Positions 24,565 to 33,063 of a stretch of DNA of 34,741 bases are shown here, in pieces. Every line of letters starts with the position of its first letter. Positions within the stretch are counted from its first letter, which is position 1. Location of the stretch: assembly GCA_027487315.1 (NCBI GenBank), contig JAIYDW010000095.1, forward strand, positions 1 to 34,741, written 5' to 3'. The DNA comes from Verrucomicrobiaceae bacterium. GTDB taxonomy: Bacteria > Verrucomicrobiota > Verrucomicrobiia > Verrucomicrobiales > Verrucomicrobiaceae. Under the pieces are notes generated by a model, which worked only from the letters and a program-made list of their open reading frames with translations, searched no databases and was not told where the DNA came from. The translations under genes and the position numbers were made by a program.

Positions 24565-25351
24565 CCTGAGCGCCACCACGCGGTCCCGGACACAAGCCAC
24601 GCTTCGTCGTCCGCGCAAACTCCATCAAAATCCGCACCTCATCCGTCACCTCGCCCGCCTCCATGACCTCAAGCGCCTGTGGCACATTCAAACCCTTGCG
24701 AAACAAAGTACGGAAAGCCTTCCGCAGCGCCTTGATCGCTTCCTCTGAATACCCCGCCCGCTGCAACCCCACCAAATTCAAACCCCGCGTCACCCCAGGA
24801 TTCCCATCCACGATGCAAAACGGCGGCACATCCTGCACCACCTTCGAACAACCCCCAATCATGCTCCGCTCTCCGATCCGGCAGAACTGATGCACCGCGC
24901 TCAACCCGCTCACAATCGCATGATCCCCCATCACCACATGCCCGCCCAACGTGCCGTTGTTTGAAAAAATCACATGACTACCCACCACACAATCATGCCC
25001 CACATGACTGTAGGACAAAAAATGGTTGTGACTCCCGATCACCGTCTTGTCATTCGGCATCGTCGCCCGGTTTACCGTGCAAAATTCGCGGAAGTTGTTG
25101 TCGTCACCAATCTCCAAGTACGTCGGCTCAGCATGATACTTCAAATCCTGCGTCTGCTGCCCGATCGAGCAATAAGCAAAGAACCGATTCCTCGCCCCAA
25201 TGCGCGTCGGCCCCATCACCGTCACATGATGCTGCAACCAGCACCCCTCCCCGAGAATCACCCCAGGCCCCACGATGCAATACGGCCCAATCTCAACTCC
25301 CTCCGCGATCTCAGCAGTCGAATCAATGATGGCAGTGGAATGAATCGGCAT
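24554..25351 (-). CDS. lpxA: UDP-N-acetylglucosamine acyltransferase LpxA
   Basis: A 265-residue cytoplasmic trimeric enzyme that transfers a 3-hydroxyacyl chain to UDP-GlcNAc, the first step of lipid A synthesis. The N-terminal two-thirds are hexapeptide left-handed beta-helix repeats. The catalytic histidine is H119 in SYSHVGHDCVVG, and SGLSAVHQFCRIGERS and VPPFCIVDGNPGVTRGLNLVGLQR are typical LpxA segments. The ATG at 25351 is chosen over 25393 because it starts the MPIHSTAIID hexapeptide region and leaves a normal 22-base gap after lpxC-fabZ. Confidence 0.94.
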   Translation of the reverse strand: MPIHSTAIIDSTAEIAEGVEIGPYCIVGPGVILGEGCWLQHHVTVMGPTRIGARNRFFAYCSIGQQTQDLKYHAEPTYLEIGDDNNFREFCTVNRATMPNDKTVIGSHNHFLSYSHVGHDCVVGSHVIFSNNGTLGGHVVMGDHAIVSGLSAVHQFCRIGERSMIGGCSKVVQDVPPFCIVDGNPGVTRGLNLVGLQRAGYSEEAIKALRKAFRTLFRKGLNVPQALEVMEAGEVTDEVRILMEFARTTKRGLCPGPRGGAQDED

Positions 25352-25373
25352 AGTGATCCCAGTTTTTCGTTCC

Positions 25374-26693
25374 TCAGCGATCCACCAAAGCAAACATCAA
25401 GTCCGCTTCTGACACCACCTGCCCGTTAACCACACAGCGCCCTATCGCCTTCCCGATGCTCCGCTTCATCGCTGTGATCTCCGTCTCAATGACAACCGTG
25501 TCGCCCGGCAGTACCGGCTTGCGCCACTTCACATTGTCCGCGCTCATGAAGTAACCAATCTTGCCCTGATTCTCTGAACGCCTCAGCATCAGCACACTCG
25601 CCACCTGCGCCATCGCCTCCAACTGCAGGACCCCGGGCATGATCGGATGCCCTGGAAAATGCCCCTGAAAATACGGCTCATTGATCGTCACATTTTTCAC
25701 GCCCGTGCACTTGTTCTCACCCTCAAAACCCACAATGCGATCCACCATCAAAAACGGATACCGATGCGGCAAAATCTTCATCACCTCATTGATACCCAAC
25801 ACCGCCTCACCCATCGGGATCGTCACCGCCGTTGGAACCATCGCCCGCATCTGATTGTATTGCTCCACAATCGCCCGCGCCAACTGCGTGTTCGGCCCGT
25901 GCCCCGGACGCACCGCAATCACGTGACCCGTGATCCGCTTGCCCGACAGCATCAAATCCCCGACGATATCCAGGATCTTGTGCCTCACGAATTCATCATC
26001 AAAACGCAGCGGTTGCTTCGACAGAAGCGTCTCCCCCCGAATCACCACCGCCGCCTCAAGCGTCCCACCCTTGATCAACCCCTTCTCCAGCAAGTGCGCG
26101 ATGTCCTCGTAATAGACAAACGTCCGCGCCGGTGCGATCTCCTTCTCAAAAATCTCCGGCGTGATCTCCAAACTCTGATACTGCGTGAACCGCCCATTCG
26201 GACCCACATTCGTACACGAAATCCGAAACTTCTTGTCGGGCACAATCGTCAAAATACTGCCATCCCGCGTCTCCTGATAGATCGGCTCCCGAATCTCAAA
26301 CACCTTGCGAAATTCCGTCTGTTCCGCGATCCCCGCCTTCTTGATCAACTCCACAAAAGGCATCGCACTCCCATCGGCAATCGGCGGCTCATTCGCATCC
26401 ATCTCCACGATCGCATTGTCCACACCCATCCCCGACAGCGCCGCCAGCACGTGTTCCACCGTGTGCACATTCACCCCGCCTTCAGCAATCGTAGTCGCAC
26501 GCTCCACCTTCTGCACCTTTTCAACCAAAGCAGGAATGAACGGCTTGTCCTCCAGATCCATCCGCCGAAACTTGATCCCAAAATTGTCTGGCGCCGGTTG
26601 CAGGGTCAACGTGACTTGTTCCCCCGTGTGCAAAGAGGTTCCAGTCAATGAAGCAGGTTTGGCCAGCGTGTGTTGGCGGTCGGAGGCAGGCAT
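25374..26693 (-). CDS. lpxC/fabZ: Bifunctional LpxC-FabZ fusion
   Basis: A 439-residue fusion. Residues 1 to about 290 are the zinc deacetylase LpxC, the committed step of lipid A synthesis, with catalytic E80, zinc ligands H81 (HTVEHVLAAL), H238 and D242 (RHKILDIVGD) and H265 (GHGPN). Residues about 300-439 are the 3-hydroxyacyl-ACP dehydratase FabZ, with HRYPFLMVDR, H345 (GHFPGHPIMPGV) and E359 (EAMAQ). LpxC and FabZ compete for the same 3-hydroxyacyl pool, so joining them may fix their ratio. Such fusions are known in Bacteroidetes, Chlorobi and related phyla. The start is placed at the ATG at 26693; an in-frame extension to 26741 looks non-coding. Confidence 0.94.
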   Translation of the reverse strand: MPASDRQHTLAKPASLTGTSLHTGEQVTLTLQPAPDNFGIKFRRMDLEDKPFIPALVEKVQKVERATTIAEGGVNVHTVEHVLAALSGMGVDNAIVEMDANEPPIADGSAMPFVELIKKAGIAEQTEFRKVFEIREPIYQETRDGSILTIVPDKKFRISCTNVGPNGRFTQYQSLEITPEIFEKEIAPARTFVYYEDIAHLLEKGLIKGGTLEAAVVIRGETLLSKQPLRFDDEFVRHKILDIVGDLMLSGKRITGHVIAVRPGHGPNTQLARAIVEQYNQMRAMVPTAVTIPMGEAVLGINEVMKILPHRYPFLMVDRIVGFEGENKCTGVKNVTINEPYFQGHFPGHPIMPGVLQLEAMAQVASVLMLRRSENQGKIGYFMSADNVKWRKPVLPGDTVVIETEITAMKRSIGKAIGRCVVNGQVVSEADLMFALVDR

Positions 26694-26819
26694 AGATGAA
26701 GTTGGAACCGCCTCGTTACCCCCACCCCCTCCCAGGGTCAAAAGGAAAATCCACCCTCAAATTGCCTCCGCCCTCAAAGATTCCCTGTCAATCCCTCACA
26801 AAATCAGTAAAGGCCCACC

Positions 26820-27464
26820 ATGAAAACCATCCTCTGCTTCGGCGACTCCAACACCTGGGGCTTCCACCCTGCCAGCATCACCGCTCCCTTCCCCGTCCGC
26901 CACCCCCTCGACGTCCGCTGGACCGGTGTCCTCGCCCGCGAACTCGGACCCGACTACCGCATCATCGAAGAAGGCCAAAATGGCCGCACCACTGTCCACG
27001 AAGATCCCTTCAACATCGCCCGCAAAGGCCTCGACTACCTCCCCGCCTGCCTCGAAAGTCACAAGCCCATCGACACCGTCGTCCTCATGCTCGGCTCCAA
27101 CGACCTGAAAACCGTCTTCAACGCTCCTCCAGGTGAAATCGCCGCCGGCGCCGGAGTTCTCGCCCGCCTCATCCTCTCCCACCCCTCCGGTCCCCGCAAT
27201 CAACCTCCCAAACTCCTCCTCGTTTGCCCCCCTCCCGTCGGCGACATGTCGCATCTCCCTGATCTCGCCGCCAAAATCTTCGACGGCCCCGCCCGCAGTC
27301 GTCAACTCCCCCATCACTATGAAGCCCTCGCCGCCACTCTCGGCTGCGCCTACCTCAACAGCCAGGAAATCGTCACCCCAAGCCCCGACGACGGCATTCA
27401 CCTCGACGCCCCCGACCACCAAAAACTCGCCCTAGCCATCGCCGAAAAAATTCGTTCCCTCTAG
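26820..27464 (+). CDS. SGNH/GDSL-family hydrolase
   Basis: A 214-residue protein with all four SGNH blocks: GDSN with nucleophile S10, the glycine in EGQNGRT (about 52-57), GSND at 92-95 and the C-terminal D191-G-I-H194. It is probably an esterase or carbohydrate deacetylase, close in pattern to aryl esterases that begin ILCFGDSNTWG. There is no signal peptide, so it acts in the cytoplasm. It is divergent from lpxC-fabZ across 126 bases and precedes the cyclophilin gene. Confidence 0.9.
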   Translation: MKTILCFGDSNTWGFHPASITAPFPVRHPLDVRWTGVLARELGPDYRIIEEGQNGRTTVHEDPFNIARKGLDYLPACLESHKPIDTVVLMLGSNDLKTVFNAPPGEIAAGAGVLARLILSHPSGPRNQPPKLLLVCPPPVGDMSHLPDLAAKIFDGPARSRQLPHHYEALAATLGCAYLNSQEIVTPSPDDGIHLDAPDHQKLALAIAEKIRSL

Positions 27465-27516
27465 AACCGACCACCGCCCCCCCAACACTCTTCGATTGAT
27501 TTCCCCCTCAAACCCA

Positions 27517-27540
27517 TGGAGCATCGCGCCCCCTGCTCCA
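27517..27540 (+). other. Hairpin upstream of the cyclophilin gene
   Basis: The arms TGGAGCA and TGCTCCA form a perfect 7-bp stem around a 10-base loop, about 30 bases before the cyclophilin ATG and 52 bases after the SGNH hydrolase stop. There is no T tract. It could be a weak terminator, an RNA leader structure or chance. Confidence 0.4.
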
Positions 27541-27569
27541 GGGGAAAAACCAACCTCACAAACCCTCTT

Positions 27570-28070
27570 ATGACCGACATCCGCATCATCCTCCACACCG
27601 AAAAAGGCGACATCGAAGCCACCCTCTTCGCTTCGCAGACCCCCATGACCGTCGCGAACTACCTCAACCTCGCCAAAAAAGACTACTACAACGACATCAA
27701 ATTCCACCGCGTCATCCCCAACTTCATGATCCAGGGCGGCGACCCGACCGGTACCGGATCTGGCGGCCCTGGCTACAAATTCGGCGACGAATTCATCCCA
27801 ACCCTCAAGCACAACAAAGCCGGCATCTTCTCCATGGCCAACGCCGGACCCGGCACCAACGGCAGCCAATTCTTCATCACCCACCTTCCCACCCCACACC
27901 TCGACGGCAAACACACCGTCTTCGGTGAAGTCACCAAAGGTCAGGACGTCGTCAACGCCATCCGCGGCGGCGACAAAATCAAGTCCATCGAAGTCCTCGA
28001 CTCCACCGATGACCTCTTCACCGCCCAGGCCACCAACATCGCCAAATGGGACGCCGCCTACAGGCGCTAA
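27570..28070 (+). CDS. Cyclophilin-type peptidyl-prolyl isomerase
   Basis: A 166-residue single-domain cyclophilin that speeds proline cis-trans isomerisation in folding proteins. It has the active-site block [18 protein letters not shown], then [16 protein letters not shown] and [12 protein letters not shown]. The length is normal for the bacterial family, and no signal peptide is visible, so it is probably cytoplasmic. The start at 27570 ([17 protein letters not shown]) is preferred; the frame upstream to 27516 gives an atypical N-terminus and runs through the hairpin. Confidence 0.93.
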   Translation: MTDIRIILHTEKGDIEATLFASQTPMTVANYLNLAKKDYYNDIKFHRVIPNFMIQGGDPTGTGSGGPGYKFGDEFIPTLKHNKAGIFSMANAGPGTNGSQFFITHLPTPHLDGKHTVFGEVTKGQDVVNAIRGGDKIKSIEVLDSTDDLFTAQATNIAKWDAAYRR

Positions 28071-28091
28071 TCAACCCGTTAACCTCTCCCC

Positions 28092-28123
28092 AAAACGCCG
28101 GCCTGCTCGCAGTCCGGCGTTTT
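28092..28123 (+). terminator. Rho-independent terminator after the cyclophilin gene
   Basis: A perfect 10-bp stem AAAACGCCGG / CCGGCGTTTT with a 12-base loop is followed directly by TATTT. It lies 21 bases after the cyclophilin stop. Because the stem is symmetric and rich in A and T at its base, it may also serve the convergent glycosyltransferase gene. Confidence 0.88.
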
Positions 28124-28133
28124 TATTTCCCCC

Positions 28134-29147
28134 TCACGCCACAAGCAAAAAATCTCTCCCCTCCACCCATCCCCGCTCCACCAACCATCCCGTCAACGCC
28201 TCCCTCACCCCCCGCGTTCCCACTCCAGCCAGCAAAAAACTCCCTTCCCGCTCCGGCAGCGCCTCCAACCCCACCACCGGCAATCCATCCAACTCCCTTC
28301 CCACCTTCGCCGGATCCACATCCACATAACCCGCCAATCGCACCCCATACTTCCCCAACGCCGCAAAACGCCGCCGCGTCACCCTCCCCGCCCCACACAG
28401 CCAAATCGCTCGCTCATGAGCCACCTCGCTCTGCAACCATCGCGCCAGATACCCCGCCTTCATCTCAAAAAACGCCTCCATCGAATACCTCGCATCCGTC
28501 CGCGAAAGCCTCCCCGGCGGATCATTCCATGTCAACAAAACCTCCGGCACCTTCGCAAACCGCACCCCCGCTTCCATCCACCTCAACCAAAGCTCATAGT
28601 CCTCCGGAAACATCCCCTCCCGATACCCACCCAATCGCTCCAACAACTCCCGTCGAAACATCACACTCGGATGCGCCACCGGTGCCTCAACAAACCGCCT
28701 CAACGCCATCGTCTCCGATTCCACCAACCCATTGATCCAGTCCACATGCGCCGCATACCCCGCTCCCTCTCCGCCATACCCCACCAAACAACTCACCAGC
28801 CCCACCTCACGCCGCGCCTCCAACAACCCCATCTGCTTTTCCAATCGATCCACCGCCATCACATCATCCGCATCCATCCGCGCCACATACCTCCCCCGCG
28901 CCAGCACACACCCCGTTCGCAACGCCGACACAATCCCCGACGCTCCCGTTCTCACCACCCGCACCCTCGACTCCCTGTTCGCCAAATCCACCAACCACTC
29001 CCCCGTCCCATCAATCGATCCATCATCCACCACCACCAACTCCCAATCCCCCATCGACTGCCCCAGCAAACTCCCCACCGCCGCCGGAACACTCGCCAAA
29101 GCATCCCGCACCGGCATCACCACCGACACTGCAACCACGCCACTCAC
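28134..29147 (-). CDS. Family 2 glycosyltransferase with C-terminal Rossmann-like domain
   Basis: The protein has 337 residues. Residues 1 to about 225 are a GT-A family 2 glycosyltransferase: VSVVMPVRDA, VVVDDGSIDGT and the metal/nucleotide-sugar DxD motif MDADD at 91-95, with the acceptor-side EDYELWLR. From about residue 247 a nucleotide-binding-like segment begins (AIWLCGAGRVTRRR, then GYVDVDPAKVG), resembling the Rossmann half of PglD-like or related proteins; this domain is unusual at the end of a GT2. The start overlaps the sulfatase stop (ATGA), so the two are cotranslated. Substrate unknown; polysaccharide synthesis is likely. Confidence 0.85.
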   Translation of the reverse strand: MSGVVAVSVVMPVRDALASVPAAVGSLLGQSMGDWELVVVDDGSIDGTGEWLVDLANRESRVRVVRTGASGIVSALRTGCVLARGRYVARMDADDVMAVDRLEKQMGLLEARREVGLVSCLVGYGGEGAGYAAHVDWINGLVESETMALRRFVEAPVAHPSVMFRRELLERLGGYREGMFPEDYELWLRWMEAGVRFAKVPEVLLTWNDPPGRLSRTDARYSMEAFFEMKAGYLARWLQSEVAHERAIWLCGAGRVTRRRFAALGKYGVRLAGYVDVDPAKVGRELDGLPVVGLEALPEREGSFLLAGVGTRGVREALTGWLVERGWVEGRDFLLVA

Positions 29148-30580
29148 TTCCGCTCAAACCCCGCCCGAATCACCCCATCCGTCCCGATCAACGGCACCGG
29201 ATCCTTCACCCGCCCCAGCGGCCGACACCCCGGACCAAACACCCCTTCACCCAACTCCCCATTCATCACCGCCGCCATCGCTCGCAACTCCGCCACCACT
29301 CCTTCATTCGCTCCCGCCAAATCCATCGTCTCCCCGATGTCCTCATCCAACTGATACAGCTCCCCGCTCTTCAAATGCAGCTTCCACGGGCCCTTCCTCA
29401 CCGCATCCAGCATCGCCCCGCGGAAATAATGAAACACTTCCCTTGGCCTCGCCTCCCCAATCAAAGCCGGCCACACATCCACCCCATCCAGCACCCGATC
29501 TCCCGGCACCTTCGCCCCCGCCCGACCCGCCAGCGTCGGCAGCACATCCATCATCCCCGTGATCGCCCCCGTCTCCGTACCCGCCGGAATTTGCCCCGGC
29601 CACCAGGCAATCGTGCACACCCGAATACCCCCTTCGAATGTCTCCCCTTTGCGACCCCGCAAAGGCGCATTGTTCGACCCATGCGTCACCGCCCCCCCAT
29701 TGTCACTGGTGAACAGCACCAGCGTCTTTTTATCCAGCCCCAACTCCCTCAGCGTCTTCAAAACCTCGCCCACACTCCAGTCCACCTCCTGCGTCCAATC
29801 CCCAATCAAACCATTCTTCGAAGTCCCCCGCCACTTCATCCCCGGATACAGCGGAAAATGCACCGCCGTATGCGGCAAGTACAAAAAGAACGGCTCATCC
29901 TGGTGCTTTTTGATCAGTTCCACCGCCTTCTCCGTGTAACGCTGCGTGATGCTCGTCTGCCCGTCCTGCTTCACCCTCTCAATCACCGTCCCATTCTCCA
30001 GCAGCGGCAATGGCGGCTGCGCATTCCCCTTGATCCCCGTCTCATCGATCGGCTGATTCTGCCGCGCCGCCACATTCGGATTCACCTTCTTCACCTGCCC
30101 CGGATTGCTCTTCGCCCCGTCCTCCAACGTCCCCATATCGTTCGAATACGGCAGCCCAAAGTAGTAATCAAACCCCTGGTCAGTCGGCAGCATCCCCGGC
30201 TGATCCCCCAAGTGCCACTTGCCCACGCACGCCGTCGCATAGCCCGCCGCCTTCAGCACCTCCGCCACCGTCACCTCCTCCGGATTCAACCCCACCTCAG
30301 CTCCCGGAAACAAAACATGCGGCGTCGGCAGCACCCGCTTCGGATAACACCCCGTCATCAAGGAAGCCCGCGACGGCGAGCACACCGGTGCCGCATAAAA
30401 ACTCGTCAACTTCCGCCCCTCCGCCGCCATCCGGTCCAGGTTCGGCGTCGCATTCGTCTTCGACCCAAAAGGCCCAATGTCCGCATACCCCAGATCATCA
30501 ATATTGATCACAATAAAGTTCGGCTTCTCCACCGCCATCACCGACCCCACCCAAACCATCAAAAACAAAAAACAATGCAT
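29144..30580 (-). CDS. Exported type I sulfatase (arylsulfatase family)
   Basis: A 478-residue exported enzyme. A signal peptide (FLFLMVWVGSVMA) precedes the metal-binding INIDDLGY (D28, D29). The formylglycine signature C67-S-P-S-R is complete, so activation by an FGE-type enzyme is expected. Further motifs are GKWHLGD, the second metal-binding SDNGG and the distal PWKL region. It removes sulfate esters, probably from a polysaccharide or glycan in the periplasm or outside. It is cotranslated with a glycosyltransferase, and the large heparinase-like protein elsewhere in the window could act on a similar sulfated or uronic polymer. Confidence 0.93.
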   Translation of the reverse strand: MHCFLFLMVWVGSVMAVEKPNFIVINIDDLGYADIGPFGSKTNATPNLDRMAAEGRKLTSFYAAPVCSPSRASLMTGCYPKRVLPTPHVLFPGAEVGLNPEEVTVAEVLKAAGYATACVGKWHLGDQPGMLPTDQGFDYYFGLPYSNDMGTLEDGAKSNPGQVKKVNPNVAARQNQPIDETGIKGNAQPPLPLLENGTVIERVKQDGQTSITQRYTEKAVELIKKHQDEPFFLYLPHTAVHFPLYPGMKWRGTSKNGLIGDWTQEVDWSVGEVLKTLRELGLDKKTLVLFTSDNGGAVTHGSNNAPLRGRKGETFEGGIRVCTIAWWPGQIPAGTETGAITGMMDVLPTLAGRAGAKVPGDRVLDGVDVWPALIGEARPREVFHYFRGAMLDAVRKGPWKLHLKSGELYQLDEDIGETMDLAGANEGVVAELRAMAAVMNGELGEGVFGPGCRPLGRVKDPVPLIGTDGVIRAGFERK

Positions 30581-30661
30581 CCCCCCTCAACGCCCACCAC
30601 CACCTCCACCTCTCACAAAAAATCATAGCAAACAAGGCGCGTTCCAGCCACTCACCCAACG

Positions 30662-30759
30662 TAGGCGCATTTGCAAAAATGCGATGAAGCACCTTCACCA
30701 CGCTCACCACCCACAAAGCAACCACCAACCCCAAGGTGGGGCAAGCTTCTAGCTTGCCC
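30662..30759. repeat. Palindromic intergenic element, copy 2
   Basis: This copy is composite. A first hairpin, CGCATTT-GCAA-AAATGCG (30666-30683), is followed by CACGCTCACCA and then CCCCAAGGTGGGG with a perfect 9-bp stem GGGCAAGCT-TCT-AGCTTGCCC (30739-30759). The same order of blocks occurs at 32886-32965 in the same orientation. It occupies the gap between the sulfatase and the two-module protein, so it lies downstream of the latter. Confidence 0.85.
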
Positions 30760-30835
30760 TAAAAGCGCCGATCGAAGAGCAAACTGTTGTTTACACGAAA
30801 GCCTACCAAAAAATCATCTCCTCCCCATCTCTCCC

Positions 30836-32782
30836 TCACTCCCCTCCAACCGTCACCACCGACGCCCGCACAAACACCGCCTGCATCACTGCTGGATCCA
30901 GGTTCCCATCCGCGCCCACCGACTGCCAAGTCCCAATCATCCGCCACATCCCGTCGTGGGTCGTGAATGCAGTCGTCAATTCCAGCGGATGAAAATCCAC
31001 CCCAGGAGCATCCACCGTCATCCCGCCCTCCTTAGCCACCGGAGCCTCAAACCGCTCGCGCGGCGCCTCGCTGTGCCGCCTTACCGACGTATTGACATCA
31101 ATCGTTACCCTATCCGCCCCAAGCACTGGATCAATTTCCCATTGCAGTCCAAGCGGCTCCCTTTCGATCGTCCCCACCAATTCCGCCACTGGCATCCCTG
31201 TCACCAAAACCGTGCCCTTTTCCCCTTTAGCCTCGGGCGCCTGCGCCGTCAAATTTGCTTTCGCCCACGCATAAGAGCGCCCCGACTCGACTATGCTACG
31301 TTGCCCGCTCTTCGTCTCGATCGCTGCCACCGCCACCAATCGACCACGCCCCGCCGCGATCTCTGCCTGCATCGCCTCCCACGCCCCGAGATGATCCGTC
31401 ATAGCCAGACTCTCCCGCCCCAGCTTCCTCACTACCGCGCCATTTGCCTCCAGCACATGAAGGTGAAATTGAATAACCGCAGGACTGCCCCCCGAGAGGG
31501 AGTCGATGAACTCTTCCACCTTGATCATATTGGCTGGCAAGTTTACCACTGTCATAGAAGAAGTTACCTTATCGAAGGTGGCCGAAGAGCCTTCTGGAAA
31601 AGGAATGCCTTCTGCCTTGAGAATATCCTGAACCGTCATACGGACCATGAATGTAGGTTCAGGGGCGGTTGCGGAAAAAGGGTCAGCAGGCGCTGCCGCA
31701 TTCCCTCCGGAGCCCCTTGTCCAAAAATCGGGTGGCACACGAAACTTCTTCATCACCATCCCAGACATCAACCCCACTTCTGGAGCATCCACCTTTGGCC
31801 CCCTCAATGCTTTCGACACCGCTTCTCCATGCGCGTTGAGCCAGCCTTCCGCTTTTGTACTCTTGTTAACCATCACAACCGGAGCTGCCGCACTTACAAA
31901 GCACAACCGAGACCTACCCTCTTCCTCGGCTGGTGCCACACCCAGCAGACGACTCTGACCCGAAAGAAGCGTGGCCGCAGTCATCCAGTTCGTGTTTGCA
32001 AAATCCTGTATCCCGACTTCAACGCGCTTCCCAGCCAAAGTTCCAACCGGGACCATGCGCAACTTCCCCGATTCCGCTGAATGTCGAATCGCGATATTCA
32101 AGTCCAGCGTCTGCCCATCATTCCCCACCACCGGGTCCAACTCCAAACTTAGCCCCACAGGTTCCACTTCTCGACTCTCCTCCTCTGAAGAACCGTCCAC
32201 ACGAACCGCGAACTCGCTCAGATAACTTACTTCTCTTCCCATCTTGGTCATAAGCCGCTGTCCACTCTTCGTTTCAACATTTACGCTACCCACCACCTGC
32301 GCCCCTGCCTTTTCGAAGCGTTCCAGGACTGCAAGATGATTGTCTTTTGCGGCAATCTCCTCAAGCAGCGCTCCAAGCTCTCCAGTTGACACGTCGATCA
32401 AAGTCACCTGAACCGAAAACACTCTCGGCGCGACAGACATTATCTCCTCAACCACGGCTTCAACCAATCCATGTCCTTCTTCTGTGGTTCGGGCTGCCAG
32501 AGTGTGACGCGCGCGATCCAGCACCACAAGGCTCCCCTGCGGCAGTTCCTTCAAATACTCACGAAACACCAGACTGCTCTGTTGAATGAAAGACCTCACT
32601 GACTCTGCATTTTCCCCAGGCTCATTCGGTAACTTCAGTCTGCCTTTTCCTTCAACCACAAAGCCTTCCCTCAACCAATCCCCAGGACACATGTAGCTTT
32701 TCACCGTCCACTCTTCCGCCTCCAAAGGAACTCTCATCAAACAAGCTGTAATCAAAAAGAAGATGAAACAAATCCGCCTCAT
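30836..32782 (-). CDS. Exported protein of two tandem secretin-like modules, unknown function
   Basis: A 648-residue protein from the ATG at 32782; a TTG at 32794 is also in frame. It starts with a signal containing LITAC (C14), so it may be a lipoprotein. It consists of two copies of one module (about 25-305 and 343-648). Each has an opening VKSYMCPGDWL / MKKFRVPPDFW, an N-domain-like piece (TTEEGHGLVEAVVEEI / LPANMIKVEEFIDSL), the motif ETKSGQR (170-176 and 489-495) and a sheet LELDPVVGND / WEIDPVLGAD. The order resembles secretin N and beta domains, but no gate or pore motif is obvious. Function unknown; it is flanked on both sides by the same repeat element. Confidence 0.75.
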   Translation of the reverse strand: MRRICFIFFLITACLMRVPLEAEEWTVKSYMCPGDWLREGFVVEGKGRLKLPNEPGENAESVRSFIQQSSLVFREYLKELPQGSLVVLDRARHTLAARTTEEGHGLVEAVVEEIMSVAPRVFSVQVTLIDVSTGELGALLEEIAAKDNHLAVLERFEKAGAQVVGSVNVETKSGQRLMTKMGREVSYLSEFAVRVDGSSEEESREVEPVGLSLELDPVVGNDGQTLDLNIAIRHSAESGKLRMVPVGTLAGKRVEVGIQDFANTNWMTAATLLSGQSRLLGVAPAEEEGRSRLCFVSAAAPVVMVNKSTKAEGWLNAHGEAVSKALRGPKVDAPEVGLMSGMVMKKFRVPPDFWTRGSGGNAAAPADPFSATAPEPTFMVRMTVQDILKAEGIPFPEGSSATFDKVTSSMTVVNLPANMIKVEEFIDSLSGGSPAVIQFHLHVLEANGAVVRKLGRESLAMTDHLGAWEAMQAEIAAGRGRLVAVAAIETKSGQRSIVESGRSYAWAKANLTAQAPEAKGEKGTVLVTGMPVAELVGTIEREPLGLQWEIDPVLGADRVTIDVNTSVRRHSEAPRERFEAPVAKEGGMTVDAPGVDFHPLELTTAFTTHDGMWRMIGTWQSVGADGNLDPAVMQAVFVRASVVTVGGE

Positions 32783-32885
32783 CCCTCCACCCAATCACAT
32801 TCGCCACTCTCCTGTCAATCCCGATCCTACGCCAAACGGTATGACCTCAGAAACCCTTCTCGACTCGACACGCTAACTCGCCCCA

Positions 32886-32965
32886 TAGGCACCTTTGCAA
32901 AAACGCGTTCTCACATCATCGACACGCTCACCAGCCCCAAGGTGGGGCAAGCTTCCAGCTTGCCC
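32886..32965. repeat. Palindromic intergenic element, copy 3
   Basis: It carries the same blocks as copy 2: TAGGC-A-n-TTTGCAAAAA-n-GCG, then CACGCTCACCA, then CCCCAAGGTGGGG with GGGCAAGCT-TCC-AGCTTGCCC (32945-32965). The first hairpin is partly lost here (ACCTTT against AAACGCG). It has the same orientation as copy 2 and lies on the other side of the two-module gene. Confidence 0.85.
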
Positions 32966-33027
32966 GAACAGCAACGACAACGAACAAGCCCCCAAGCAAA
33001 CCAAACCCACCACCAACCTCCAACTCC

Positions 33028-33063
33028 CCCTCTGCGTCTCTCCGTGCCCTCCGTGGTAAAACC
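33028..33063. repeat. Short G-G-A/C-G-G-A-type intergenic repeat
   Basis: On the minus strand it reads as spaced copies of CACGGAG-like units (ACCACGGAGG, GCACGGAGAG, ACGCAGAGG) about 9 bases apart. Similar TTTACCACGGAGGACACGGAG-type sequences recur in intergenic DNA of many GC-rich bacteria and yield spurious HGGHGxT peptides. Here one lies just downstream of the archaemetzincin gene. Confidence 0.55.
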
